Translations under genes and position numbers: made by a program | The notes under the pieces: model-generated | The model's input: the letters and a program-made list of their open reading frames with translations, nothing else | The model's database searches: none | Told to the model about the DNA's origin: nothing | Origin: Lunularia cruciata | Taxonomy: Eukaryota > Streptophyta > Marchantiopsida > Lunulariales > Lunulariaceae | Direction of reading: 5' to 3' | Assembly (NCBI GenBank): GCA_948567375.1 | Contig: OX419760.1 | Span: 7,998,001 to 8,062,000, forward strand | Length of the DNA: 64,000 nucleotides | In this document: in pieces, positions 12,319-24,247 of the stretch | Layout of the letters: every line of letters starts with the position of its first letter | Numbering within the stretch: the first letter of the stretch is position 1

Positions 12319-12580
12319 AGGAGTAGAAGATGTATTGAATAGCTACTACACTAGACCCTTGGGAGCAGTAGTGTCATGCTCCCAAGCACTAGAGGTCCCA
12401 ACCTCAATGTGAAAAACTCCCTCCACTCTGGTTGCAAGCTCCACTCGTCCTGTAGCAACATCCCAAGTAGACCAAGGGTGTAATCCAAGTAGCCCATGCT
12501 CACCTGGATGGACTCCAAGTAGACCACTCTCCCTAGTAGCTACTGGCTATGTCCCAAGAATACCATGTCCACTTGGTCCA

Positions 12581-13746
12581 TCACCTCCCAGCATGTGCCT
12601 GAATAGTCTCAATAGGCACAAGGCTCACAAGTGTCCGAGTGGTGATGCCTATCAAGTGCATCTTATGTTGCTTTGCCATGCCAAGGCTCACAAACCAGGT
12701 CAAACAATTTAGGCCCATAGCTTGACCTAACACCTGACGCATAAAGACCTTTGACACTGTTGGAATAATGGTAATACCGGTGCAAAAGCCCATTGCTTGG
12801 TCTTTCTTATCGGCATTGAGCTCCACCGACTACTATAACTATGAGTCCCAAACAAGTCTATGTACTCCCTCTCAAAAAGCATGAGAGCCTAGGAAACTCA
12901 TAAGTGTGGGCAAAGTGGCTTTGGGCTGTCCAACTAGGTTCACCACTACCATAGGTAACCTATTAGTCACTACCACCGTCTAAGACTGACGCCCAACATC
13001 CAAGATGTCATCAACAAGGATGTGGTCTAGTTACTGAATCTCATCATATGCATGCCGTAAAACATCTCTGGGTAAGAGGTTTGTCCACCAAAGACGAAGA
13101 TGATGAGCCCGTGATCCCACTCTGGCTGCGTCTAACAAAACAACAAGTCCTATCTAAGAATGGACTTGATGTGTACTCACCACCACCCGAGTACAAGAAT
13201 CACCCATCAAAGGGACATTCTTTAATATGTAAGCTAGAGAAAAGATTGTTGAACTTGGAGATGTTGTAGTATCTATAACATCTCCCAAAACATACCAGAA
13301 TAGGGATCTTGAAGACCCAAACCTCGGCCAACACGTGTATATCTCTGACATTGCCATCCCAAAATCACCAAATGAATAAGCCCATACCGCTCGAGATCAT
13401 GCACCCCCAATAAGGAAATGTCTATTGGTAAGACCTTTTGATAACCCTTGATTGTTGACATCAGTAATAACTCTGGATATTGATAAGCCAAGTGTGCCAC
13501 ATGATGTAGAGAGACTTGCCTAGCAGTCTCATTTCTCTCCACATACAAGTACCTTTGTACTTGTATACCCGCCTTTAGGACTACAGTTGGTCTGATGCTA
13601 ATCCCACCAAACAACTCCAATAGACATACTCCTTCTATTAGATTTTGCCAAGCAATGAGTGTAGTATCCAAAGGTGTCAAAGTAATTGACATCCTCACAA
13701 TCATCTCTTGATGGTAAAAGGCTTCACTCCAAGCTTGCTGCACCAA
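12581..13746 (-). pseudogene. C5-cytosine DNA methyltransferase domain in Ty3 pol
   Basis: Minus-strand translation gives the C5-MTase motifs in order: motif I CLLELFGGISI, a YLYVERNETA loop, motif IV LVILGWQCQRYTRVGRG with the catalytic Cys, motif VI ILKNVPLMGD, motif VIII SRAHHLRLWWTNL, then after a target-recognition stretch motif IX-X DQAMGFCTGIT and VLGQAMGLN. The enzyme class transfers methyl from AdoMet to cytosine C5. This copy is damaged: PCQ is QCQ, ENV is KNV, one frameshift lies near 13,160, and stops fall near 13,035, 12,975 and 12,885. The domain sits between protease and RT in the same orientation, so it belonged to the element's polyprotein. It is not a host MTase exon, since no introns or host-type N-terminal domains are present. 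Confidence 0.85.
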
Positions 13747-14008
13747 CCAATCTGCATGCTAATGCAATGCCTCCTTTGAACTCCACAATGGAACATCCAA
13801 GGTGGATAGAACAATCTCACCTGTACTCCAAATCCGAGTGATCTCCTCTAGTATTGGAGTATCCTTTGCATGGGCGTTCCACTCCAATAAGTCACTAGGC
13901 CAAGTAATTGCACCATTGAAAGCTGAAATTGATGCTGCCATGGTCTCAAACTATAGTGAGCCAAGATTGCTACTAGTGAAGTGTACTGGTAGGTGACATA
14001 CTCATCCC

Positions 14009-14402
14009 TCACCAGATTGCCAACCTGGAGGCTATCTCCTCCCAATAGTCAATACTGAAACCCATGGGGTATAGCACGGCTCCACCAACTAGCACATCAT
14101 ATGACTCGGCTATTGTTGCAATAGCTTGAGCTCTCATCACCGAGCTATCAATCAAGTGACTAGGCTGAACCTGGACAACAAGCTCTCCACGTGTGATGTA
14201 CTGTGTTGACCCACCCTCTAGGGATGTTTGGATCTGAAATAGACACCTCTCCACATTGGTCTTCCGTAACTCCATACCGATAATTGCAACCTTCCTTAAC
14301 ATAAGGGTGCACCAAAGCACTAGAGTCTAATAAGACTCTTTGTGGTGTATAGACCTTCCTTGAAGGTGCCACTAAATAGAAAATCCCCCTTTGGTTATCC
14401 AA
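14009..14402 (-). pseudogene. Ty3 aspartic protease remnant
   Basis: The minus strand reads PQRVLLDSSALVHP, which fits the LLDSGA active-site motif of retroviral-type proteases with Ser for Gly. After a frameshift it continues with AESYDVLVGGAVLYPMGFSI, which fits the later flap/core region. It lies between the gag zinc knuckle and the methyltransferase. The assignment rests on one motif and on order. Confidence 0.6.
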
Positions 14403-15051
14403 TAGGACAACATCAGGTGTAAATTGGGCTCTCTCAAAGGCCAGTCAGGTTGGCAACTCCTCTAATCTAATAGTTGATGCCTGCCATAGCCACTAGTAGT
14501 TGAGCAAATTCCATGCTCCTCAACCAAGTCAGCTCCACCATCAACTACCTCTATTCTAGTAGTGGGGATCACATCATCCCTACTCTCACAAAGTGTGGTA
14601 GCCAATTGGAACACTTGGGTTGGGTCAACTCCCAATGTAAACATGTCATTGGCTGAAAACAAAGGGCACCACATAATCAGCTGAGCCGCCCCCAACATCA
14701 TGTTAGAGTCAATATGTATGGTAGCATGTGGCTGACTAGCAGGTAGTCTATCATGCACCCCATCACCACCTACCACACATGCATTGGGACGTCTAGGAGC
14801 CATGGATGTTGTTTGCAATGCCTCAGAAAGCATGAAAGATGGGGGAAGTCTAACCTCTCTCCCAATTTATCCTCTCTATGAGTCCAACTCCATTGATGCT
14901 CCTCTAGGCTTTGAAGCATATATTGCACTCCTATTCATTGTTGCAAATGCATCCACCTATGTTGCTCCGCACATGAAGTCCAATGCATCTCTATCACCAG
15001 CATATGAGGTAGAAGCCTCAACACCCAAATCTGATCTCCTCTGAGCTATGG

Positions 15052-16250
15052 CTATGCTAGCCGATATTGCTCCAATTGCTCAATGCAAGTAGCCATGGTT
15101 GTATCAGAAGTAAGAGCAGGTACTACACCTCTACTAGGTGTAGATCCTCTACCACCACCTCTACCACCTTGTTCTCCATGAACTAGAGCTCCTCTACCAC
15201 TTGCCATAATAGCCCTACCACTTTGTAACTTTGGGTGTAGGTCAAAGCACTGGTCACTAGTGTGACCAAATCTATGGGCAATGCTCACACTATCTCTGTG
15301 CTAGTTGTGATGCACCAGAGGTATCAAGTCCGTTGCCTTAAAGACACTCTCTCATGTGATGAGGTCCATCACAAGTCAAACAAGCAACACCACTACTCAT
15401 TGGCTGCTATTGACCCAAAAATGAAGGTAAGGGTCTAACTACAATAGGCCCTCCACTCGCTCCATAGGACCTAGGTTGTCCACCCTATTCTCAAAAACCA
15501 ATTAGACATGCTGCACTCTAGAAGAAGTCATAGTTGTGGATGAGGTCTCCCTACCAAATTCAGATGTCACCACTCTCTCCTCCACCATGTTGAGCTCAAT
15601 ACGCTCAGCCAAGCCAAAGACCACTGCCAAAGTGAGCAAAGTAGCATGTAACAACGTAGCATCACAAACTTGAAGTCTCAACTCCCTATCCAATATCCCA
15701 TACCAAAACTAGACTGCTTGGGCCTTAGTAACTCCCTGAGTGAAATTGATCAGCCGCCTCATGCAAGTGTATGCCTTGCATAGGCTCTCTTCAACCTTTC
15801 TGAGGAGCTTGCAATTGCAAGCTCCTCAGCGTGTTAGTCTACATTCCTTGGTAGTTCTGCCTCAAACACTAGATGAACTCAACCATGGGATTAAACCTTG
15901 ATACCACACCACCTCCTATAGGAGTACCTCCACTCGTAGTAGCATTATCTCCAGCTAGTGCACCTCCACTAGCTCCACCAACGCTACTCGAGCTAGAACT
16001 TGTGGGTACGGCTGATATACTCTTGGCACCCAAGGCTGAAGTCAGGAGACATAGTTCGGAGACCAATGTTGTTCCATAACTCAATCTCCTCCAAGTGAGC
16101 TCTCTTGAACTCATGGAAATTGTGTATTGACTCACCCTCCAAATGGTGAAACAACCCCTTCCATGCCATGAAGGGTGTAAACAAAGTTGGGGTTCCGCAT
16201 CTACTGTAGATCACACCAACTATCAAACTTCTAGATGAAGTCATCTAACT
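15052..16250 (-). pseudogene. Ty3 gag with zinc knuckle, decayed
   Basis: Capsid-like coding is visible around 16,244-15,870 (AWKGLFHHLEGESIHNFHEF). A knuckle-like stretch, HRFGHTSDQCFDLHPKL, is near 15,270, where a CCHC nucleic-acid-binding knuckle belongs, followed by a Gly/Arg-rich stretch. The first knuckle cysteines are lost or out of frame. The order (knuckle before protease) fits Ty3 gag. Confidence 0.6.
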
Positions 16251-16259
16251 TAATGGTAC

Positions 16260-17443
16260 CCACTATACCAGAGTAATGCCTAGGGCCCTTGGAGGCCCCA
16301 TAAATGATGTCCATGTCTCACAACAATGGTGCGGACACGCCAAGTGCACTCTCAATTGGATCAACTATTATGTCAAACTCCAACTCAAAGTCAATCTCCT
16401 CCCTCACTAGGACCTAAGATACAGGCTGATATTGAGCAACACTCTAAGTAAACCCACTTCATATTGCATGGCTATCTCATTTGGAATCCCCAACAAACTC
16501 TATCGTGACAAAGTAACTGCAAACCGCCAACTGCAAATCAAAACCACAAACTACAACTGCAACCCCACCAAGTGCCAACACCACCAAGTTCAAACACCAC
16601 AAACCAAGCACCACCAAGTGCCAACACTAACAGAACACTACCCATTAAATGTAACTCTAACTAAGACAACTACACTAAGGGAAGTGCGACTTGTAACCTG
16701 CCATCACAACACGCACTCTCACAATTTGCAAGTCATCACTTCCTACCTCATTTGAGAGAAATAAAGACAATCTAATTGGTCATCACTCCAGCCTCACTAC
16801 CGAGAGCACACCAGAGCACCAACACTCTAAATTTAGGGCACCTCACAAAAACACGGTGCACAAACAAGAAGAGAGTGGAGGGGGTCCAATCACAAGAAAA
16901 CTAAACAAAACCCTCCATCTCATAAAGCAACACCAGATTGACTCTGTCACCATTTGGCATTTGATATAATTGGAGTACCTATCTACTTCTTGAGCTACGA
17001 GGATCATCAAGAATGGGATCAAAGTTCTTCTTGCCAACATTTGACATAAACCCTTCACAAAATCTGACATTAAATTTGATGTAAATCCCTAAAATTGTTT
17101 GACCGCCAAATCATTAGCTAACTCTTCACTCAAGCCAAATTGGAAAAATGGGTTTCGTCCAATCTCTAATTCATGAGGATTTGCTCCCAACTCCACCTTC
17201 AATTTCACTTTGTGAGCTCAACTTGCAACAAATTGGTTCTACTTTCACCTCTTGAGCTCAAAATCACAATTACCGCTTGAAAATTGCTTCTCTTTGGCTC
17301 CAAATTTTGCTAGTGCTTCCACAAACAATCTCTCTAAGAGAAATCTGAACTACTCAATCAAGACACCATGATCCACTGAGCTTGGAGATACCACCAATAC
17401 TCATCGTTCCCGCACTTGATTTCCCCATGACTCACTTCTCTAA
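16260..17443 (-). other. 5' leader of the Ty3-methyltransferase element
   Basis: Non-coding stretch between the 5' LTR and gag. It includes a cytosine/adenine-rich low-complexity tract at about 16,540-16,650 with repeated caccaagtgccaacac units. No primer-binding site is visible next to the LTR, probably because the LTR's inner end and the PBS have been deleted. Confidence 0.45.
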
Positions 17444-17891
17444 TGTAATCAAATTGTTTACAACTTGAATCAGCTCAAATCAGATCAGTACTTGATCTAA
17501 TCCTCAACAACTTGCCAACAACAGGGCACTAATTACAATCAAGCCACACCCCCTCTAGCTAAGAGACTCCAAGTGACACTGGCCGTCTTTCTGTCCACGC
17601 TAGCTAAGAACTCAAAGGCTCAACATCAGAGAAGTGAGTTCTCTGGAGTTGCACTTCTAGGGTATAATCCTGATTTTGACCTAGATCTCATCCCAATGGT
17701 CCCATTGATGGCACACCTAACGGTGCAGATGGTGCAAGAGATGGTGAGGCCCACCATGAAGTCAATACCCTAAACACAAAATCTGAACGTCTGAAAGTAG
17801 TCTATAATTAACTGCCAAAATGCCTCTAACTACTATCACTGGAACTCTAATGTCCAAGCAATCTAGATGCAACACTACAAATGGCATGACA
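17444..17891 (-). repeat. 5' LTR (truncated) of the Ty3-methyltransferase element
   Basis: 448 bp similar to 7,013-7,441, starting on the minus strand with TGTCATGCCATTTG. Similarity to the 3' LTR fades near 17,435 after the shared cattagag, so about 95 bp of the inner end is missing. The outer end abuts the resumed R2-like sequence at 17,892. Confidence 0.75.
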
Positions 17892-18325
17892 GATAAGCTA
17901 AACTGAGAGACAAGCATGATGGACATGGAAGAGAGAGGGAACTTTTCTTGTTTGCAAAGAGATGGTTGTTACTCTTATGTACAAGATGATCTTACGTCTT
18001 TTATTTGCCTTCTAATTGTAATAGTGATTGTAGTTTTCCTTAATAGATCAACAAATTCAACAAGCTTTGTATTCTCTTCTAGTTGACCTAACCCTTCCTT
18101 ATGCTATTAGTTTATGTCTTTGCTCTTGGTTTAGTAAGGATCAAAGCTCTTTGGATTGATAAGCATTTGCATAGCTTTGGTCCACCTATCTACATCTTCA
18201 TTACTTACTTGTGAGTATAGTACTTACCTTAGATATAATAGTTGTCCATATATTTTTTTTCACACTTGGAAAGGCAACAAAGGAGTCCCATAATACCATC
18301 AAAGATATCATGTTTACAGTGCTAC
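17892..18325 (+). pseudogene. R2-like copy A, middle part
   Basis: The sequence resumes at the equivalent of 26,362 in the better copy (gataagct versus gataggcc). It contains tttggtccacctatctacat, matching 26,716, then the CCHC-region equivalent. It is interrupted by the solo LTR at 18,326. No usable reading frame remains. Confidence 0.75.
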
Positions 18326-18918
18326 TATAATATTCCAAGGTCAAGAGAATTCCCAAGAGAAATACAAAAGAGAAACACAAAGTTTCAACACTCAATACTC
18401 CCATGCCCCAAAGGAGCACCTTGTCTTATTATATAGCAAAGAGGATCCCCTCAAGGGAAGCTCCACCCTTGGATCAGGTACATGGATTGGTGATATATCA
18501 ACAAGCACACTTAGATTAGTTGCAGGATGGGTGACAAGTTGGTCTTTGTTCTATCTAGTTTGTCAAACAAGTTTGACCAAAGGGATTCTTTAGGGAATCT
18601 TCCTATAAGAAGCTCTGAATTGCATGGGTGAGGTACCATTGGAAAGCTCTTGACAAGACAAATTGTGGGGGAGAAGGAAAGCCTTTTTCCTTGGAGAGGA
18701 GAAGTCTTTCCATTTTTGAGGCCTAATTCATGTGTTTAGGAATTCAAAATTAGTATTGAAGTTTTAAGGGTGTTTTTGACTCCTACCCTATTAATGGAAG
18801 TATTTTTTTTGGGTGATATCTCTATTCAATCTACTTAGTTCATTGTATATAACATCCTTCTAGATGTTACCAAGCCAAATTCCACCTCTATATAGTATGT
18901 CTAGCTATTGGTATTACA
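18326..18918 (-). repeat. Solo LTR-590 inside R2-like copy A
   Basis: 593 bp, reverse orientation relative to the LTR at 59,407. It runs from tataatattccaagg (degraded TGTAACATTCCAAGG) to ctattggtattaca. Flanks gctac and agtac are a degraded 5-bp target duplication (three of five bases match). The R2-like sequence continues on both sides, so this is a solo LTR left by LTR-LTR recombination. Confidence 0.8.
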
Positions 18919-19460
18919 AGTACAAGAAAATAGATACTTCACATGGAGTGAGTGTTAGTATACATTATAAACAACACAAGTTAAAGAAGACTTGTATATG
19001 GTCCAAGACCACCAAGTAAGAAAAGCAAATTGTATTGATATGGATCCTACACAAGACATAATTTTACCCAACCTCTTGGATGGGTATCTAGTGGAGCTAT
19101 ATCAACAAACTTTTCCAAGTTTAGGGATGTGTAGCAAGGTCACCTCATTTTACTACTCTAGCCTTTGGAGTAATATGGAGTTATGGATACAATGATATTT
19201 ATAAAGGACCGAGTGAGAACTTATCATACCAATGGATTTCTTTGCTAGTTTATAGCTTCACTTTCATACTTATAACAAGTGTCTATTCCCCATCAAGAGA
19301 ATTAATTGTTGCAATATAGAAGAGAGTAATCACACTAGTTCATGCTTTTTTGGATGCTCCAATATAATGTAGACTATTTGACTTGCATAACTTTGATGAT
19401 CTAGGCTCTCATTTGGATAGGGAGATAAGTATTTCCATCCTTTTTTATATCTTGTGGATG
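18919..19460 (+). pseudogene. R2-like copy A, 3' part (endonuclease region)
   Basis: Colinear with 26,865-27,480: tagatacttcacatggagtg matches 26,875, ggatgggtatctagtgga matches 27,036, and ggatgctccaatata near 19,350 matches 27,320. It covers the restriction-like endonuclease region and fades near ttccatcc, the equivalent of the element's 3' UTR. The frame is destroyed. Confidence 0.7.
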
Positions 19461-19971
19461 TCCTGTTTACTCTTATGTACTAAATTTTCTTTATCATATA
19501 GTGAAGAAGGTTCCATTTGAGGAAGATTTGATTCACATGTTAATATTGAGAAACATTTGATAAAGAATTTCAAACCATAAGATTTTGCTGGTTTTAGGAA
19601 AAGTTCAAAACCTTTAAGATTTAAATTTTATAAATTGTTGAATCATATTGAAACCACATCCACTCCATAAAAGTTTCAATATTATAAAATATAAGTAGGT
19701 ATAAATAAATAAATAAATAAAAATAAGTAGGTATAAATTATATTTTTAATAAAAAGCCTATCTAAAAAAGATAAGTTCACTCTCTTCTTTGAATCCGGTA
19801 CAAAACCTAGATTAACCATAACTTAGTGGACAAAAGTCCTTATATGGTGTGCAAGCTTCCTTATCGGAGGTCCAACTTTTTCCACTAAGTCATGGACGAC
19901 GAGAATTAGGTCTGCAGAAGAGGAACTTCCGCTTCAATCATATGTGGCCTAGCTGCTATCCTACTGCAGTA

Positions 19972-21420
19972 TTATACACTATGACATCCTCCTGAAAGCA
20001 TCAAAGATTCCATTCTCACCGGTGATGACACCACGCCCATTGCGCATGAGTTTAAACAGAGCTGTTTTAGATAGATCGAGAACCCGCTGTATAATCTCAA
20101 ACCGAGACGACTTGGAGTTGAATCCTGCATAAGCTGTGAGAGACACTTATTGAGATCCTTTGCTTTTCTCTGCTTCTCTCTCAGATCTTGAAGTACAACA
20201 AGTACAATCTTCATGTCAATCATCTGTCAACATCAACAATCATGAAATCTACTATTTTGTCCCGGTGAAGTGCTCGATCTTCGATGGCCAGCAGAAACTA
20301 TGTAGATCCCCTGGTGGGCAGAGGGTTTACATGCAACCTCGTGTCCCAGCACTGCCCTGAAACAGCATCCTTTCTAAAATCTGGAGTAGGAATAGTGATA
20401 CGTGAGTGCATGGAAAAACTCAAAACAGGGCTTCTACTAAATCTAACCGTATGTTTGCATGAGAAGCAGCTCTCATTATCGTCCGTGGGTACCCAAGTAT
20501 TGCACGTATCATCCGGCAATGTTTGTTATACGTGGTTAAATTAGTACTACAGTACCATTCAAGTGTCTTCATCCGAACTGGTGGAGTGGAGTGGAGCTCC
20601 GACCTTCTAGTAGGCAAGCCCAGTCCTCTTTTGGTGCCGCTGGACCTTTAATGCCGGTCATCCTTATCCATGTAACCTCCATCATTAAAGACTTCAAGAA
20701 TTGTCGGTACTTTGTCCAGAATTTCCGCGAACCTAAACTGGTAGAGTTGTCCGTAAATGAACACCTTAATACTCCAGTCAAATATTGACGTCTAGTGGCT
20801 GTTCCAAGTGTAACCCTACACTTTAATGAGATGTCCACAATTTATTAGAGTGGTCAATATGATGCACTTTCGTATATGTTTTGAAGGTATGCAGGCAATA
20901 GCCCAATTTTACGACAATGTTGTGCAAAAACCTGCAATAATTATTTCGCTAGAGGATAAGCCCTGAAATGACGTGGAGAGCACCACCTCTTTTATCTATT
21001 CCGTACGGAAAACTTGAACTAAAATGTTTCCAAATTCAACAGATAATTACGCTACTTACAATTCTCACGGTTGTCATGTAAAAGCTATTTGATCGATTGG
21101 TCCCCTCCCTACTCCGGTGTCTTCTCCGAGGGAGTCCCCGGAGAAGGACATTGTCGTAAAGCCGAGTTGTTACAAGGATGGGAAGAATTGTTAACTGTAC
21201 CTCGAGGTACTGATTCGTTGGTTTCTTCTTTGAGTGATCATATAATGCAACACATCAGCACCCATCGTGTTAAAAATAGCCTCACCACCCGCGGACCATG
21301 GCATGAATCTGAGAGCTCTAATGGTTGGCTCGAGCGAAATCCTTCTGCTGTTGTGAGTCCCGCATGCAGGTTTCAACAAAGGATTTTGACTTGCAAGAGT
21401 AGTATGGAGAACGTGGAGTA
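19972..21420 (-). pseudogene. Exon-like pieces of an unrecognised multi-exon gene
   Basis: Several minus-strand segments look like exons. After ttattgcag at 20,932: FAQHCRKIGLLPAYLQNIYE. Near 20,780-20,670: KVFIYGQLYQFRFAEILDKV. Near 20,510-20,440: MIRAILGYPRTIMRAASHAN. Near 20,380-20,335: ILERMLFQGSAGTR. At 20,226-19,975: IVLVVLQDLREKQRKAKDLN and, in a shifted frame, SRFEIIQRVLDLSKTALFKL. Acceptor-like AGs and donor-like GTs border several. A one-base shift inside the last exon suggests a pseudogene or an assembly error. I do not recognise the protein. An α-helical nuclear or repeat protein would fit, but that is only impression. Confidence 0.35.
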
Positions 21421-21429
21421 GGCATGACT

Positions 21430-23930
21430 TGTCTCCTGATCTTAAACTTGGAACACAATCCCTATAGTATAGCACTAGGATTTCATGAGCCACCCTGAGG
21501 TCTCATTCTGACAAAGGAGCCCATTATCTTGAAGAACATGGCATGAGCTCGAATGGGGCCCAGTTGTCGAACTAGAGTCCTTGTGTTCCCTTGTGTAAGT
21601 CTGTAACCTGATTTAAACATTTCCCGGTTGATACTCAAGAGTCTCCTTGTCCAGTCAAGCTTTGATGTAGAACAGGTTCTTCATTTTGAGGATTATATTT
21701 TAAAGCTCACGAGTGAACATGTCACGTTTTGTGGGTGCGATGTAACCTCACCAGGGGCTGAATAGAGGTAGACTAAGGAGTTGGATGCGAGACCCGCACT
21801 GTCCAGCTTTCACACACAACACACCCACGCCAAACCCTCCCCCCGCGCCCCCACAAAGCATCTTTCTCCAGTGCTAGTATGGCCAGTCAGATTCGTGCCA
21901 TGCTTCTCGACATGGCACGAATCTGACTGCCCCGGACTTAAGCTCTTGTCTGACTCGTCAGCTCTTGCAAGCAGCATATCATATGATTTCAAGAGCTAAA
22001 AGAGAATGACGAAATAAGTACCTCTCGGGAACATAGAGTACAATAGGCCTTCATAAATTTCTGGTATTTGGCACGGGACAGTGTAACATGTAGCCAACCA
22101 CCTTCACAAGGATAGCTTGGACCTGTCATGGTTGGAGGCTGACCCTCTGTGAACAACGAGGTAAGGCATGCAACTAAACCGCAGTTACCTGATCCGTAAC
22201 GATATGTTCAGTAGTTTAAACTACGACCAAGTTCTAAATCATTTGGTTAAAGGAGACTAATGTGATTCCTCGGCCATGGTTATATAACGCTACACAATTT
22301 TGAGAGTGCTTCTGGAAGCACCTGTTGCCTTCTAATCACGTGACTAGGGTTGGTGTCTAACCCTGGTTCTGGACTAGGGTCAATCTAGCAACCATGCCGA
22401 TTTACGCGACCTGCCACACCGGTTAGCATCAGGTTACACCGCTCCACAACATCATGGACTACGAGGGGTGGTATAACGGGTCCCCAAAAAGGTGACCAAC
22501 TTGCCATATCCGGAGGGAGGGACCATTTTTCTGAACTCAAGTTAGAAACTTACTGGGGTTGCAGCAGGAGTGCCTTGCAAAACGTGGTGTGCAGAAAGGT
22601 CATGACAGTCAACTCGGTAAACTAACCCGTGGAACATGTGTAGGTGGAGTCCACAGACTCCGGCCCTTGAGAGGGGGAGTACGCTCTACGCAAGGACTTT
22701 TGTTAGATATCCGCTGCATTGAGAGGACCGAATCAAGAAGGTTGACAAATATACAGGACACATTCGGAGGCAGACTGGGCGGTTTTGCTCCTCACGCAAG
22801 GCGGCAGCCATCACCTCTCGTTTTCTACGCCTGTACCTCACGTTCTCCAACGCTCCAACTTAGTTGCCTACCGTACTCCTCTCTCACGCCGTCTATACTG
22901 TCTCTACTGAAGTTAGACCTGGTGCCAGTGCTTCTTCTCCTACTCGGCACTATATCATGGCTAGCACTGGAAACTTCGTCGTCATGTTCAAGTCCACAAT
23001 TTACCAGCTCTCTGTTAGAAAAGGTTACCGGTGGGGTTCGTCTTCTTACTATTTGTGGAGTTGTCTATTTCCAGACGTGTGGTTGCAAAAATATATATTT
23101 ATCTTAGTTTTGAGCTCAATAAGTTAAACGAAGGGTTGAATTCAGGGAAGGTTAAGCGCTTTACGATGATATCAACGCCTTCGAAAATTCGAGAGACTTG
23201 TTAAATATTATCTCGATTGGGTGAATTGCGCTGCAAACACTTGGAGTAACTGAAACCTGCGTCACATGCAAGAAATTACCACCAAGTTTTGGGAAAACGA
23301 GTGATGTAGAGTTCCAAAACGTGGTAATAGAGAATAATAGTTTGATTGGTTACTTCGCATTTAAAAAGTGCTGTAGTTTGCTTGTAACCTCGGAAGCCCA
23401 AGCCTTTCAGAACAAACTCAAATGTTAGAAAGTAAACATGCGTATTTTCCTTTTCCTGATACCATCGTCATGGAACCATTGCAGGGGATTGATGTCTCCT
23501 CCAGATTCTAGTACATCATATCGTTTTGCTGCAGTGTTCTTTAGGCTCAATTGCAAATGGCAATTGAGCAATGGCTTCAGACTACTTGGTATAACTAAAT
23601 CTCCACTTTTCATGCGTCGGTAGTTGACTACAGTCCACGTATAGGGAATTTCATCTCCCGACGAGAGTACTGACAGTCGAAGTCGAGAAGTTGTTGACAA
23701 CAAGATGTGCATATGCGACATGCTCCAAATTTTAGTTGTCCAAAAAACTAAAATGAAGGAGGTAAGTGAAGGAGCTGCGGGGAGGAGCTGCGGGGAGAGT
23801 GTGGAGACGGGAGAGGAAAGGGAGAGACGTGAGACAATTTTGATAAAATCTGAGTGCTCTCTAGCATATAGCCTTCGAGTGAATAGACGATTCTCTTCAT
23901 TTTTCAATTTCGGTTCCATTGGCACCTAGA
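21430..23930. other. Intergenic or intronic, no confident gene
   Basis: Higher GC than the repeat areas. A 182-codon plus-strand open frame at 22,559-23,107 and a 166-codon minus-strand one at 23,425-23,925 are present. Neither has a recognisable domain or convincing splice context. Possible intron or promoter DNA of the neighbouring exon-like pieces. Confidence 0.3.
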
Positions 23931-23944
23931 TTGAAGACTATGGA

Positions 23945-24135
23945 GAATGGAGTAGAAAGTTATGAAGTTTTTTAGCTTTTTTAGGGTTGAGAGTGATCAT
24001 TATACATCGAGAGTGATGGGTTGTGAATTTTCATTTCTAATCTCTGGGTTTTCATGATTAAGTTCCATGGGAATTTAATTTGAAAATTTTGGAGATGGAA
24101 ATTGAAAGTTATGAGAGTTTATAGATTTTAGGGTT
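23945..24135 (+). repeat. Diverged tandem repeat in R2-like 5' UTR
   Basis: Two diverged copies of a block about 150 bp apart: gtagaaagttatgaagtttt...tttagggttgagagtga near 23,950 and attgaaagttatgagagttt...ttagggttgggagaga near 24,100. The sequence before copy A (near 5,280: atagaaagtatgagggttc) resembles the second. Repeated 5' monomers are a known way for non-LTR elements to carry promoters. That role here is inferred. Confidence 0.5.
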
Positions 24136-24247
24136 GGGAGAGATTGTTTTCTTATGTGAGTTGGGATGTGATGGGTTGTGGTTTTGCAGATATGGGGAGA
24201 TATGGAGAGGAGTATCATGTGTTACTATCACTATTCTTGTGCTAGCC

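Larger units (their letters stand above)
6917..17891 (-). mobile_element. Ty3/Gypsy element with DNA methyltransferase and PHD finger
   Basis: A 10,975-bp insertion inside R2-like copy A. It begins TGTCATGC and ends GCATGACA (8-bp perfect terminal inverted repeat), with GATA on both sides (6,913-6,916 and 17,892-17,895) as a probable target duplication. On the minus strand the order is 5' LTR, gag with zinc knuckle, protease, C5-cytosine methyltransferase, RT, RNase H, integrase, PHD finger, 3' LTR. Every frame is broken by stops and frameshifts, so the copy is dead. A gag-like element (about 8,920-10,500) is inserted between RNase H and the integrase zinc-binding region. The length is about twice that of a standard Ty3 element because of the extra domains and the nested insertion. 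Confidence 0.85.

Noticed and set aside
12581-13746. Host DNA methyltransferase gene (DRM/CMT/MET type)
   Set aside because: No introns, no UBA, BAH or chromodomain, and it is embedded in frame order with Ty3 gag-pol between protease and RT.
22559-23107. 182-codon plus-strand open frame
   Set aside because: Composition is Ser/Leu/Cys-rich without any domain, an overlapping frame is also open, and no splice or start context supports it. Likely chance in higher-GC DNA.
23425-23925. 166-codon minus-strand open frame
   Set aside because: No recognisable motif and no family resemblance. It could be an exon of the neighbouring unknown gene, but I cannot support a boundary or a partner.
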